Source: ZC4RG35 sp040878345 (lineage in GTDB: Bacteria; Actinomycetota; Acidimicrobiia; Spongiisociales; ZC4RG35). Taken from it: DNA of 64,000 bases. Made by a program: the position numbers and the translations under genes. The stretch is taken from NCBI GenBank assembly GCA_040878345.1, contig JBBDML010000009.1, forward strand, positions 62,001 to 126,000. The letters are read 5' to 3'. The notes under the pieces were generated by a model that was given only the letters and a program-made list of their open reading frames with translations, made no database searches and was not told the DNA's origin. Of this stretch, positions 17,029 to 26,196 are shown in pieces. Within the stretch, counting starts at the first letter, position 1. Each line of letters begins with the position of its first letter.

Positions 17029-18702
17029 GTGAGACGAGAATCGATTGCGTGGAGGATGTTGGCTTTGTGTGCCGTCCTTGCGCTGGTCGTAGCGGCGTGT
17101 GGCGATTCGACCACCGATACGACAACCGCCACCGGGGGTGATGTCCCCAACCCGAATGTGCTGGTGGCCACGGTGAACGACGACGTCTTCAACCTCGATC
17201 CCGCCGCAGTGGGCGGGAACGACGTCGGCATGAACGTGATCCTCAACGTCTACGACCGACTCCTCTTCATATCCGCGGACGACGGCTCGGTGATTCCTTC
17301 CCTGGCGACCGAGGTCCCCAGCCAGGACAACGGGTTGATCTCCGATGACGGGCTCACCTACACCTTCCCGCTCCGAGATGACGTTGTCTTCTCCGACGGG
17401 ACGGACATGACCGCCGAGGACGTCAAGTACTCGTGGGATCGCGTCGTGGAGATGGCGCTTCCGGAGGGGCAATCCGAGCTCTTCAACAACGTGGCCGAGA
17501 CCAGCGTGGTCGACGAATTCACCTTCGAGGTGACCTTGAGCACGGTGGATGCCTCTTTCCTCGCCTTTCTGGCCGCCCACCCGGCGGCGTCTGTAATCAG
17601 CCAGGATGCAGTCGAGGCCAACGGTGGGGTGGTCGCCGGCCAGCCCAACGAGTACATGGCCCAGAACATGGTGGGGACCGGTCCCTACACCCTGGCCTCG
17701 TGGGAGCGCGGTGACCGGATGACCTTCGACATCAATCCCGACTACTGGGGTGAGCCCGCCAAGCTGCCGGTGCGTTGGGAGTTGATCGTCGACTCACCGG
17801 CCACGGGTCTTCAGGCGAAGGAGTACGACATCGTCGACATCAGCCCCACAGACGTGCCGTCGATCTTGCCCATCGAGCATGCGGTGGTCGACACCGACAT
17901 CCTCGACCTCCAGGTGCTCCAGATCGGCATGAACATGAACATCGCCGAGGGAGTGCTACCCGACGGTGACACCATCCCCCTGGACTTCTTCCAGGACGTT
18001 CGGGTGCGACAGGCGTTCAACTACGCCTTCGACTATCAGGGGTACGTCGACGGGATCCTGGGCGGTCTCGGTGGTCGCAACAGCTTCATCCTCCCGGTGG
18101 AGATGTACGGATACGATTCCGACGCCCCGATCTACGAGCACAATCCGGAAGAGGCCGAGAGGCTGTTCCGCGAGGCCGGGTACTGGGATGAGGGATTCAC
18201 GATCTCGATAGCCAGCGACCAGACCCATGAGGGGTTCACGGGCGCCGCTCTCACCCTGAAGGACAGCGTCGAGGCACTCAACCCGAACTTCCACGTCAAC
18301 GTGATGGCGGTCCCGGAAGCCCAATTCGACGAGATCCTGGCGAGCGACCCGTTGCCGATTGCGATGTGGTCGTACACCAGCTCGCAGTACAGCACCCCGG
18401 ACGCCTACCTGTTCGACAGCGCTCTGTCGGACGGCCGGTATGGGGCGGTGAACAGCTTCGTGGACGGGTACTCCGACCCCGCGGCCATCGACGCCCTGAT
18501 CAATTCCGCCCGCACCACATTGGACGAGGCGCAGCGTCTGGAGATCTTCTCCGAGATCCAGCAAGTCCTCTATGAGGAGGCCATGTGGATCATGCCCGCC
18601 AACGAGGGCGCTCCCTCCGCAAGCGGAGACTGGGTGACGGGTCATGTCGAGAACCCGATGTGGGCCCGCCCGTCCCAGTACTGGGCCCTCTACGGCAAGT
18701 GA
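17029..18702 (+). CDS. ABC transporter substrate-binding lipoprotein (family 5, oligopeptide/opine type)
   Basis: GTG at 17029 has AGGAGG at good spacing and gives a 557-residue lipoprotein: basic start RRESIAWR, hydrophobic core, lipobox LVVAAC with Cys near residue 23, then a Thr/Asp-rich linker. The mature part has the SBP_bac_5 pattern, with FPLRDDVVFSDGTDMTAEDV early and later HNPEEAERLFREAGYWDEGF. It binds a peptide-like or other organic solute for the permeases at 18847 and 19860. The longer frame from 16909 would hide the signal peptide and is rejected. A strong hairpin follows the stop, which may let this protein be made in excess. Confidence 0.9.
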   Translation: MRRESIAWRMLALCAVLALVVAACGDSTTDTTTATGGDVPNPNVLVATVNDDVFNLDPAAVGGNDVGMNVILNVYDRLLFISADDGSVIPSLATEVPSQDNGLISDDGLTYTFPLRDDVVFSDGTDMTAEDVKYSWDRVVEMALPEGQSELFNNVAETSVVDEFTFEVTLSTVDASFLAFLAAHPAASVISQDAVEANGGVVAGQPNEYMAQNMVGTGPYTLASWERGDRMTFDINPDYWGEPAKLPVRWELIVDSPATGLQAKEYDIVDISPTDVPSILPIEHAVVDTDILDLQVLQIGMNMNIAEGVLPDGDTIPLDFFQDVRVRQAFNYAFDYQGYVDGILGGLGGRNSFILPVEMYGYDSDAPIYEHNPEEAERLFREAGYWDEGFTISIASDQTHEGFTGAALTLKDSVEALNPNFHVNVMAVPEAQFDEILASDPLPIAMWSYTSSQYSTPDAYLFDSALSDGRYGAVNSFVDGYSDPAAIDALINSARTTLDEAQRLEIFSEIQQVLYEEAMWIMPANEGAPSASGDWVTGHVENPMWARPSQYWALYGK

Positions 18703-18751
18703 GATAGATCGATCGAGACTTCGAGTGGCACCGGGTGCCCGAAGTGCATGG

Positions 18752-18786
18752 CACCGCCGGACGGGATCAGCTCCCGTCCGGCGGTG
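18752..18786. terminator. Perfect 15-bp stem hairpin between binding protein and permease
   Basis: Bases 18752-18766 (CACCGCCGGACGGGA) pair perfectly with 18772-18786 around the loop TCAGC. There is no T-run. It could be an intercistronic stabiliser or attenuator that raises binding-protein mRNA over permease mRNA, as is common in solute-binding-protein operons, or a factor-dependent terminator. Confidence 0.65.
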
Positions 18787-18846
18787 TTGTCGGGGTGACC
18801 CGGTTCGCAGGGCGGCCACGTAGACTCCCCACAGGAAGTCTGAAGC

Positions 18847-19857
18847 GTGCATAGGTACATAGCGCGACGGTTGCTGGCCCTTCCCTTCGTGATCCTGGTC
18901 GTCAGCATCCTCGTCTTCTCGATGACCCGCCTCGGCGGCACCACCATCGGCCCCTACCTGGAGCCGGGAATGACCCACGAGGAGATAGCCGCCCTGGAGG
19001 AGCGCTTCAATCTCGACGAGCCGGTGCCCATGCAATATCTGGCGTGGCTCGGTGGGGTGGTCCGGGGTGAGCTCGGTTGGTCGGCGGTCGCCGCGGCACC
19101 TGTGGTGGACGTCTTCCGGACCAAGATCCCCGCATCGTTCGAGCTGGGGGCCGTCGCCGCCTTGTGGGCGGTCACCCTGGGGATCGGTATGGGCACATTC
19201 GCCGCCAGGCGTCGCAACCGAATGCCGGATCAGGTCACCAGTGTGATAGCCGTCGGTGGGGCCAGCATGCCCACCTTCTGGCTCGGGATCGTCCTGCTCA
19301 TCATCTTCTGGTCCTATCTCGGCTGGTTCCCGCATGGGAGATCCAATCATGAGATATGGGCGAGCATGGCCCATCCGACCGGCTTCTACGTGATCGACTC
19401 CATCATCGCCGGCCGTCTCGACGGTGTCAGGGACGCCCTCTGGCACCTCGTGTTGCCCGCCCTGACGTTGGGCTACGGCGCCCTCGGGATCGTGACCAGG
19501 ATGATGCGCTCCTCGCTCCTGGAGGAGATGGGCAAGGACTACGTCGACGCGGCCCGGGCTCGCGGGCTCCCGGAGCGACTCGTGGTCCGCCGTCACGCCC
19601 GCCGCAATGCCTACATCCCCACCATAACGGTGATCGGTCTCTCCATCGGGATCATGTTCGAAGGAACCGTCGTGGTGGAGACGATCTTCGGCTGGCCGGG
19701 TCTGGGCAGCTGGATGGCCGCCTCGGTGCTGAGCGGTGACCAGGCCACCACACTCGCCTTCGTCATCTTCACCAGCATCCTCTTCCTGTGCATCAACCTG
19801 CTCGTCGACGTCACCTACGGGTACCTGGACCGCCGCGTCGTGATGAGGAGGACCTGA
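18847..19857 (+). CDS. ABC transporter permease, DppB type
   Basis: This 336-residue inner-membrane protein begins with RYIARRLLALPFVILVVSIL, the usual first segment of DppB/OppB permeases. It has about six transmembrane helices and the cytoplasmic EAA loop EEMGKDYVDAARARGLPERL, which contacts the ATPase. GTG at 18847 follows AGGAAG. It forms the membrane channel together with the protein encoded at 19860, starting two bases after its own stop. Confidence 0.9.
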   Translation: MHRYIARRLLALPFVILVVSILVFSMTRLGGTTIGPYLEPGMTHEEIAALEERFNLDEPVPMQYLAWLGGVVRGELGWSAVAAAPVVDVFRTKIPASFELGAVAALWAVTLGIGMGTFAARRRNRMPDQVTSVIAVGGASMPTFWLGIVLLIIFWSYLGWFPHGRSNHEIWASMAHPTGFYVIDSIIAGRLDGVRDALWHLVLPALTLGYGALGIVTRMMRSSLLEEMGKDYVDAARARGLPERLVVRRHARRNAYIPTITVIGLSIGIMFEGTVVVETIFGWPGLGSWMAASVLSGDQATTLAFVIFTSILFLCINLLVDVTYGYLDRRVVMRRT

Positions 19858-19859
19858 GC

Positions 19860-20789
19860 ATGTGGTTCCAGGCGGTTCGTGCCGAGAGGGCGCCACGGGT
19901 GCTCCGTGACACCCCGGTGAGGGTCAAGGCGCGTCGTTTAGGGGCGACGACCGCCGAGGTGTTCAGCCGTGGGAGCACGGCGTTCGGCGCCACCCTGATC
20001 ACCCTCATGCTGGGTATGGCGATCTTCGCTCCCCTGATCGTCGACGAGAATCCACGCGGCGCCTATCAGATGCCCCGTGACCTGAGTGCAGTCGCCGTCC
20101 CGCCCGGCACCGAAGGCCACCTACTCGGTACCACCCGCTTCGGTGGCGATGTCCTCTATGGCGTCGTCTGGGGAGCCCGTCTCTCACTGCAACTGTCGTT
20201 GTACGTCGTGACAGGCGCCGTCCTCATGGGTCTGATCGTCGGCTGCACTGCTGGGATCGTGGGAGGAAAGGTCGATGCCATCCTGATGAGGACGGTGGAC
20301 GTCTTCTTGTCCATACCGACCCTGGTCTTCCCGTTGGCGATCGCCGCCATCCTCGGACCGTCATTCATCAACATCGTGGTGGCGTTGGCAGCCATCATGT
20401 GGGCGCGTTACGCCCGGATCATCCGCAGCCAGATCCTCCAGGTGCGTGAGGAGGACTACGTTGACGCGGCACGCGCCATCGGAGACTCAAAGTTCGGGAT
20501 CATCCGACACGACATCCTGCCCAACTCCTTCACACCGGTGGCGGTGCAGGCGACCTTGGACATGGGTCACGCCGTGCTCCTGGGAGCAACCCTCGCCTTC
20601 ATCGGGTTGGCCGTGGCCGGTCAGGCGGAATGGGGCACCCTGGTGAGCGAGGGTCAGGCCGACATCGTCGCGGGGAGATGGTGGACCTCCGTCTTCCCCG
20701 GGTTGATGGTGTTCTTGTGGGCCCTCTCCTTCAACCTCGTGGGTGACGGTCTGCGTGACGTCTTCGACCCACGCACCGAGGGGCGTTGA
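19860..20789 (+). CDS. ABC transporter permease, DppC type
   Basis: This 309-residue DppC/OppC-type permease has an N-terminal cytoplasmic tail, the first membrane span at LITLMLGMAIFAPLIV, the short extracytoplasmic loop ending HLLGTTRFGGDVLYGVVWGA that is typical of the family, and the EAA loop REEDYVDAARAIGDSKFG. ATG at 19860 with GAGGAGG upstream is preferred over the longer open frame from 19788. No ATPase gene follows; the probable partners are encoded on the other strand at 27498-30076. Confidence 0.9.
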   Translation: MWFQAVRAERAPRVLRDTPVRVKARRLGATTAEVFSRGSTAFGATLITLMLGMAIFAPLIVDENPRGAYQMPRDLSAVAVPPGTEGHLLGTTRFGGDVLYGVVWGARLSLQLSLYVVTGAVLMGLIVGCTAGIVGGKVDAILMRTVDVFLSIPTLVFPLAIAAILGPSFINIVVALAAIMWARYARIIRSQILQVREEDYVDAARAIGDSKFGIIRHDILPNSFTPVAVQATLDMGHAVLLGATLAFIGLAVAGQAEWGTLVSEGQADIVAGRWWTSVFPGLMVFLWALSFNLVGDGLRDVFDPRTEGR

Positions 20790-20836
20790 GGCTCAGCGGC
20801 ACTCGATCCCGACACCGGTGCTGACCGGTCGGAAAC

Positions 20837-21841
20837 CTAGACGTCGATGCCTTCGAGGAGACGGGCGACGTTGCCCCCGAGGATGAGCCGTCGCTGCTCG
20901 TCGGATAACCCGGGGATGGTGTTCACGGTGTCCACGGGTGTCGGATCCCCCATGGGGAAGGGGTAGTCGGTCCCCATGACGACGTGGTCGGCGCCGACAT
21001 GCTCGACGAGGAAGGCGAGCGGCGCCGGATCGTGGAGGACCGTGTCGTAGTAGAGCCGGCGTGCCAACTCGGAGGGCGGTGTCGAGATGTTCTGCGCCGC
21101 CAGCCTGGGCACCGCATCGAAGCCTCGCTGCATGCGACCCAGCTGGTATGGGAGGAAGCCGCCACCGTGCACCACGCAGATCACCAACCCGGGGTAACGC
21201 TCGAGGACGCCGCTGAAGAGGAGGTGCGCCACGGCGATGGTGCTCTCCGCAGGCCGGCCCACCATGTTGTCGAGGAAGTTGCGGGACAGGTCGACCCCGG
21301 ATAGTGGGTCGCAGGGGTGGAGCACGACGAGACACCCCAGCCCCTCAGCCGCCTCCCAGAAGGGGTCGAGCCCGGCCCTGTCGAGATCGGTCCCGTCCAC
21401 CGTGGTGGCGATCTGCACACCGGCCATCCCCAGATCCCTCACCGCGTAGTCCAGCTCCTCGGCGGCAAGTCGCGGATCCTGAAGCGGGATCGTCCCCACC
21501 GGAGTCAACCGATTCGGGTGTCGGCGGGCCTCGGCGGTGATGATCTCGTTGAACCGTCTCGAGTATTCGGCCCCGGCTCCCCCGTCGAGGGCGTATGCGG
21601 TGAGGTCGATCCAACCGGAGAGCAACTGGACGTCGACGCCGGTGGCGTCCATCGCGCCTATGCGAGCGTCCAGATCGGAGAGGGTGGGGTTGAAGGGCTG
21701 TAACCGCACCCGATCACCGATCACGGCGTACTCGCCCCGGCCATCATCTCTCAGCTCGATGCCGAGCCGGGAGCCCTCGGACCGCAGCATGTCGAGGAGC
21801 GGTCCCGGTATGCAATGGGCATGGATGTCATAGGTGGTCAT
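20837..21841 (-). CDS. Amidohydrolase family protein (ACMSD-like decarboxylase/hydrolase)
   Basis: This 334-residue TIM-barrel protein has metal-binding DIHAHCIPG at residues 5-13, His in VVLHPCDPL, VICVVHGGGFLPYQLGRM and the final Asp in VVMGTDYPFPMGDP. This is the layout of 2-amino-3-carboxymuconate-6-semialdehyde decarboxylase and gamma-resorcylate decarboxylase relatives. It may decarboxylate or hydrolyse an aromatic-derived intermediate. ATG at 21841 has GAGGAGGCG upstream. It lies downstream of the LVIVD-repeat gene, with which it may be cotranscribed, and converges on the permease gene. A paralogue lies at 34794. Confidence 0.85.
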   Translation of the reverse strand: MTTYDIHAHCIPGPLLDMLRSEGSRLGIELRDDGRGEYAVIGDRVRLQPFNPTLSDLDARIGAMDATGVDVQLLSGWIDLTAYALDGGAGAEYSRRFNEIITAEARRHPNRLTPVGTIPLQDPRLAAEELDYAVRDLGMAGVQIATTVDGTDLDRAGLDPFWEAAEGLGCLVVLHPCDPLSGVDLSRNFLDNMVGRPAESTIAVAHLLFSGVLERYPGLVICVVHGGGFLPYQLGRMQRGFDAVPRLAAQNISTPPSELARRLYYDTVLHDPAPLAFLVEHVGADHVVMGTDYPFPMGDPTPVDTVNTIPGLSDEQRRLILGGNVARLLEGIDV

Positions 21842-21860
21842 CGTCGCCTCCTCGAACGGG

Positions 21861-23027
21861 TCACCAGGCAGCCTGTGTCATGCGCTCGGCGAGCCTCTGG
21901 TCGGGCTCCAGGATGTAGACGCCCCCATTTACCCGATCGGTGACGAACACGGTGAGGTCCTCGGACACGTACACGTCGTTTATCTGTGCGGCAGCCTGGT
22001 TCGGAGGGCATTCCGGTATCCAATGCGCCATTTCGACCGGGTCGTCGGCATCCGAGATGTCGTAGACCCGGAGGCCGGCGTTGAAATAGGTGACGAACAC
22101 CAACTCCTGGCTCCGATAGCTGTTGGGTCGATTCTCGTGGAGACAGTGGGCACCGAACCGCAGGCCTCGGTCGCAGAAGTCGCCTTCCGGGACCGGGCAT
22201 ATGGAGCGGACGAAGGGGGCGGTCTCGTCGGAGACGTCGACCAGCCGGACCATGTGACGGTCGCCTTCACAGCCCTCTGTGAGGGCCTCATCCGTGACCA
22301 CGACGAGATCGCGATCGGGTAGGGGAAGACAAGTGTGGGTGTGACCACCCTCCTCCCAACCGAGCCGGGACAAGGTCAGCGGGGCGGTGAGGTCGGAGAT
22401 GTCGATCACCACCATGCCCCCGTCCCAGAACCCGAGATAGGCGCGGTCGTCCTGGACCATGGCATGGTGCACGAGCCACCCCACGTTGGCCGGTGACTCC
22501 AGGGTCTCGCCGCCCGCCCGCCACATTCCGGGCCACCACCAACGACCGACCTCGGTGGGGCGAGTTGGGTCCGACACGTCGACGATCAGCCAGATCCTCC
22601 CGGTGTAGCCGTCGGGTGTGGCCGAGATATAGGCGTAGTCTCCGCCTTCGAACACGATCCGGTGAACCCCACGACCACCGGTGTCGAGGAACCCGATCCG
22701 CCGTGGCTCCAGTGGGTCGTCGAGGTCGTAGACGGCCATGCCCACGGGGGCTGGGCCCTCGCTGCGGAACAGCTCGTGGTTGACCATGAGGAGACCGTCG
22801 GCCACCTGGACCTTGTGCGTTCGCGACCCGGCAGGGGCGTCCCACTGTCTAACCACTCGTGGCTCGGCCCGGTCGGAGATGTCGAGGATCGAGGTCCCCT
22901 TCCCGCTCGGCCCGAAATGGGCTACGTAGAGAACGTCGCCAAGCGGCATCACCTGCATCCCGTCACCATGCCCGTCGAGGTCGGAGTGGCCTACGAGACG
23001 AAATCCGTATGTGTCCTCGGGGTGCAT
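21861..23027 (-). CDS. LVIVD-repeat beta-propeller protein
   Basis: From ATG at 23027 the protein has 388 residues made of repeated beta-propeller blades with D-V/I-S-D motifs, for example TSILDISDRAEPRVV, LIVDVSDPTRPTEVG, VVIDISDLTAPLTLS, RLVDVSDETAPFV and RVYDISDADDPVEM. LVIVD proteins are poorly characterised; some are cell-surface and others accompany catabolic enzymes. No signal peptide is evident from this start. The frame stays open to 23330, but that would cover the palindrome at 23059, so the downstream ATG is preferred although no clear ribosome site precedes it. It is divergent from the LacI regulator. Confidence 0.75.
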   Translation of the reverse strand: MHPEDTYGFRLVGHSDLDGHGDGMQVMPLGDVLYVAHFGPSGKGTSILDISDRAEPRVVRQWDAPAGSRTHKVQVADGLLMVNHELFRSEGPAPVGMAVYDLDDPLEPRRIGFLDTGGRGVHRIVFEGGDYAYISATPDGYTGRIWLIVDVSDPTRPTEVGRWWWPGMWRAGGETLESPANVGWLVHHAMVQDDRAYLGFWDGGMVVIDISDLTAPLTLSRLGWEEGGHTHTCLPLPDRDLVVVTDEALTEGCEGDRHMVRLVDVSDETAPFVRSICPVPEGDFCDRGLRFGAHCLHENRPNSYRSQELVFVTYFNAGLRVYDISDADDPVEMAHWIPECPPNQAAAQINDVYVSEDLTVFVTDRVNGGVYILEPDQRLAERMTQAAW

Positions 23028-23056
23028 GCGTGTCTGTGTCTGACGGGGCCCGACTT

Positions 23057-23072
23057 GCACAAACGTTTGTAG
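23057..23072. promoter_or_regulatory. LacI-family operator candidate, best match, upstream of lacI-type gene
   Basis: ACAAACGTTTGT at 23059-23070 is a perfect 12-base palindrome flanked by GC on the left and AGC on the right. It lies between the divergent LVIVD gene (start 23027) and the regulator (start 23174), suggesting joint control and autoregulation. Confidence 0.7.
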
Positions 23073-23173
23073 CACGCCCTTCCCGGCCATGCGAGAGTAT
23101 CTGCTACGAGGATTCACCGCCCACGTCCCGAGGCGTTCCTCCCCTGACGACTCCTGCCGCCGGAGGCAGCGTG

Positions 23174-24280
23174 GTGAAAAGAGAATCCCAAGTCGGGGCC
23201 GGTGCCTCGGGCACAGGTGGTTACCCTCCCTCCGTGAGCGCTTCTGGGAAGGGGGAGACGCGGACCTCGAGACCGCCCACCCTGCGCGACGTCGCCAGGG
23301 AGGCCGGTGTGCACGTCTCCACGGTGTCACGTGTCCTCAACGACCTGGCGGCCGCGGGTCGGATCACCCAGGACACCGAGGAGCGGATCAGGGAGGTTGC
23401 CCGCAGGCTCGGCTATCGCCGGAACATCATCGCCCGTGCCCTCCGCACCGGTCGCACCCTGGTGGTGGGAATGGTCGTGCCCGACGTGGCCAACCTCTAC
23501 CAGGCTGGCATCACACGAGGGGCGGGTGACGTGCTCTACGCCGATGGATACTCGCTGATCCTGGCCAGCACCGATGACGACCCGGCACACGCCGAGTCGC
23601 AAGTCTCCGCCATGCTCGGTGTCCAGGTGGAGGGTCTGATGTACGGGGTCGCCCGTGAGGACGACGCTCTCCTGGCAGGAGTCATCGACGAAGGCATCCC
23701 GGTGGTCCTGTTCAATCGGGCGGCGCCCGGCCTAGGGGTGAGTGCGGTGCTGCCCGACGACCACGCCGGCACCAGACTGGCCGTCGAGCATCTCCTCTCG
23801 CTCGGTCACACCAGAATCGTCCACGTCGGGGGCCCCGAGGGCGTGTCGTCAACGGTGAACCGGCTCGAAGCGTTCGAGGAGTCGCTGCGGGCAGCCCATC
23901 TGACAGGGAGCCACCATTTCGCCCAGCGTCAGAACGAGGACGAGGGTTATCGGGTCACCGGTACATTGTTGGTGGAGCAACCCGACACCACTGCAGTTCT
24001 CGCCGCCAACGACCGGCTCGCCCTAGGCGCTATCGACGCCATCCGCGCCAGTGGCCGGTCGTGCCCTGAGGATGTCTCGGTGGTCGGCTTCAACGACATG
24101 CCCTACAGCGATCGCTTCTCGCCACCGCTCACCACCGTCCGAATCTCTCAATACGAGCTAGGGGCGCGGGCGGCCCGACTCCTCCTGGAGACAATCACCG
24201 ACCCCGACAGAGCCGCAGAGACCCAGCTGGTGACCCCGGAGCTAGTGGTCAGGGGCTCCACGGCACCGGCCCGAACCTGA
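23174..24280 (+). CDS. LacI-family transcriptional regulator
   Basis: GTG at 23174 follows GGAGG at 23162-23166 and gives 368 residues. A short tail precedes the LacI helix-turn-helix PTLRDVAREAGVHVSTVSRV and the hinge region ARALRTGRT. The periplasmic-binding-protein-like effector domain follows, with VVGMVVPDVANLYQAGITRG, HVGGPEGVSSTVNR, AANDRLALGAIDAIR and GFNDMPYSDRFSPPLTTV. Such repressors leave DNA when a sugar or metabolite binds. The effector here is unknown. Palindromes fitting a LacI operator occur beside it and before six or seven other transcription units, so it is the likely master regulator of the first 32 kb. Confidence 0.92.
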   Translation: MKRESQVGAGASGTGGYPPSVSASGKGETRTSRPPTLRDVAREAGVHVSTVSRVLNDLAAAGRITQDTEERIREVARRLGYRRNIIARALRTGRTLVVGMVVPDVANLYQAGITRGAGDVLYADGYSLILASTDDDPAHAESQVSAMLGVQVEGLMYGVAREDDALLAGVIDEGIPVVLFNRAAPGLGVSAVLPDDHAGTRLAVEHLLSLGHTRIVHVGGPEGVSSTVNRLEAFEESLRAAHLTGSHHFAQRQNEDEGYRVTGTLLVEQPDTTAVLAANDRLALGAIDAIRASGRSCPEDVSVVGFNDMPYSDRFSPPLTTVRISQYELGARAARLLLETITDPDRAAETQLVTPELVVRGSTAPART

Positions 24281-24312
24281 CGGTCGCAGGCTCAGGGGGT
24301 AGGCTTCTTGGA

Positions 24313-24324
24313 CAACCGTTTGTG
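24313..24324. promoter_or_regulatory. LacI-family operator candidate upstream of creatininase copy 2
   Basis: ACAACCGTTTGT differs by one base from the perfect palindrome at 23059. It lies 33 bp upstream of ATG at 24357 and immediately after the regulator gene. Confidence 0.6.
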
Positions 24325-24356
24325 CAGCGGAACGGCCGAAGAGAACGAGTAGACCG

Positions 24357-25145
24357 ATGGACCTCGAGAACATGCTCCTCGCCAATATGACCCAGCCGCA
24401 GGCGGAAGAGGCGCTGGGGCGGGGCACCGCCATAATCGTCACCGGCAGCATCGAACAGCACGGAGGCCATCTCCCCCTTGGCACCGATGCATTCGCCGCC
24501 CTGACCATCGCCCTCAGGGTCGGGCGCAGACTCGAGGCGCCGGTCCTCCCCTTGTCCCCTGTGGGTGTCGCCCCTTACCACCTGCATTGGGCGGGATCGT
24601 TGACCCTCAGACCGGACACCCTGGCCTCTCTCCTGCTCGATGTCTGCGAGGGTCTGTCGGCTGCGGGTGTGGAGAGGGTCATCGTGGTCAATTGGCACGA
24701 GGGCAACACCTCGGCCATCCGTATCGCCGCTGATCGTCTCCAGGCGAAGCTGCCCGTGCGGGTGATCGTCGTCGAGGCACACGTCATCACCAACGGCCTC
24801 TTCCCCGACGAGATGGAGTTCACCCACGCCGGTTCGATGGAAACGGCGGCGGTGCTCGCCCACGACCCTGCCCTGGTTCGGCTGGAAGAGCGCATCGAGG
24901 GCGACCTGGTCGACCGTGGCATGGAGGGCCATGCGTTGTTCCGGCGACGCGACGTGTTTCCGGTGATGAAGGACTTCAGGGAGGTTGCCACCGCCGGCTG
25001 GTATGGCACCCCCGACGCCATCACAGAGGAACGCGCCGGCGAGATCATCGATTCAGTGGTCGATCACATCGTCAGCTCGGTGGAAGATGTTTGGAAGAGC
25101 CTGACCGAGCGCGCCCCCGTTGTCGAGGGCCCTTCCCCGGGATGA
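24357..25145 (+). CDS. Creatininase family protein (copy 2)
   Basis: This 262-residue protein has the motif TGSIEQHGGHLPLGTDAFAA at about residues 31-50, VVNWHEGNTSAI and FTHAGSMETAAVL, all carrying creatininase metal-site residues. It is a diverged paralogue of the gene at 3358 and is probably a metal-dependent amide or lactone hydrolase. It starts a rightward operon with the zinc dehydrogenase (ATGA overlap at 25142) and the SnoaL-like gene. An operator-like palindrome lies just upstream. Confidence 0.88.
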   Translation: MDLENMLLANMTQPQAEEALGRGTAIIVTGSIEQHGGHLPLGTDAFAALTIALRVGRRLEAPVLPLSPVGVAPYHLHWAGSLTLRPDTLASLLLDVCEGLSAAGVERVIVVNWHEGNTSAIRIAADRLQAKLPVRVIVVEAHVITNGLFPDEMEFTHAGSMETAAVLAHDPALVRLEERIEGDLVDRGMEGHALFRRRDVFPVMKDFREVATAGWYGTPDAITEERAGEIIDSVVDHIVSSVEDVWKSLTERAPVVEGPSPG

Positions 25146-26194
25146 GGACGATGCGCGCCGCGGTGTTGCGGGGATGGGACGACCTCGCCGTCTTGGAGGT
25201 CGACGTCCCTGAGCCGGCCCCCGGTGAGGTGCTGCTCAGGGTCAGGGCGTGCGGGTTGTGCGGTACCGACCTCAAGATGGTGCACGGGGCATTCCGGGAG
25301 CGGGGCTGGCCGCCGTCGCTGCCCTTCGTGATGGGTCACGAGTGGTCGGGTGAGGTGGTCGCCATCGGTGAGGGGCTCGAAGATCTCGACCTGCAGCCCG
25401 GTGACAAGGTCGTGGCGGAGAACCACATCGGTTGTGGGCGATGCCCCATGTGCCGCCGTGGTCGATACAACCTGTGCGAGAAGTCGGGCACCCCTGGGTA
25501 CCGTCTCTACGGGCACACCGCTCCCGGTGCTCTCGCCGAGTACGCCGTGCGCCCGGCACAGATGCTGCACAAGCTCCCCGACTCGGTCGGTCATCTCGAA
25601 GGCGCCCTGGTCAACCAGGGATCGCTGACGGTGCATGCCCTGCGACGTGTCGAGTTCCTCCCCGGATCCACCGTGGCGGTCTTTGGCCCCGGGCTGTTGG
25701 GTCTGCTCACGGCGGCGGTCGCCTCGGCCTCCGGAGCCTCCCAGGTCATCATGGTGGGGCGGGGAAGCCGGCTCGACCTGGCCGCCAAGATGGGCTGTGA
25801 CGACATCGTGGATTACGAGAGCGAGGACCCGGTCGCCGGGGTCCGTCGTCTGACCGCAGGACGAGGCGTCGACTACGTGTTCGATTGCACCGGTAACCCG
25901 GGTGTCCCGGCGCAGGCGATCGGCGCAACCCGTCGGGGAGGGAGGGTGGCCGTGCTCGGTCTCACCGGCGGCAAGCCGTCCGAGATCGATGTCGACCGCC
26001 TCACCCTCGACGAGATCGATCTCATGGGGATTCGCTCCAGCCCGAACGCCTACCCGGCGATGATCGCCCTGATGCGGTCGGGCAAGGTGGATCTGAGCCC
26101 CCTGGTGACCCACGTCTATCCCCTGGAGGCGGTAGGCGAGGCGCTGGCCGCCCTGGAGTCCCGGGAGGCGGTCCGACCCATCGTGGAGATCTGA
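25142..26194 (+). CDS. Zinc-binding medium-chain alcohol/polyol dehydrogenase
   Basis: This 350-residue MDR enzyme has catalytic-zinc CGLCGTDLKMVHG and GHEWSGEV, a structural-zinc loop with four Cys in GCGRCPMCRRGRYNLC, and the NAD-binding motif VFGPGLLGLLTAAVA. It resembles threonine and sorbitol dehydrogenases. It should oxidise a secondary alcohol formed in the pathway. ATG at 25142 overlaps the previous stop; the longer frame from 25091 is not needed. It is followed after two bases by the SnoaL-like gene. Confidence 0.9.
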   Translation: MRTMRAAVLRGWDDLAVLEVDVPEPAPGEVLLRVRACGLCGTDLKMVHGAFRERGWPPSLPFVMGHEWSGEVVAIGEGLEDLDLQPGDKVVAENHIGCGRCPMCRRGRYNLCEKSGTPGYRLYGHTAPGALAEYAVRPAQMLHKLPDSVGHLEGALVNQGSLTVHALRRVEFLPGSTVAVFGPGLLGLLTAAVASASGASQVIMVGRGSRLDLAAKMGCDDIVDYESEDPVAGVRRLTAGRGVDYVFDCTGNPGVPAQAIGATRRGGRVAVLGLTGGKPSEIDVDRLTLDEIDLMGIRSSPNAYPAMIALMRSGKVDLSPLVTHVYPLEAVGEALAALESREAVRPIVEI

Positions 26195-26196
26195 CG

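Noticed and set aside
17956..19896. Reverse 646-residue reading frame
   Set aside because: It spans antisense to the ABC binding protein and permease genes and has a biased Gly/Asp/His-rich composition without motifs.
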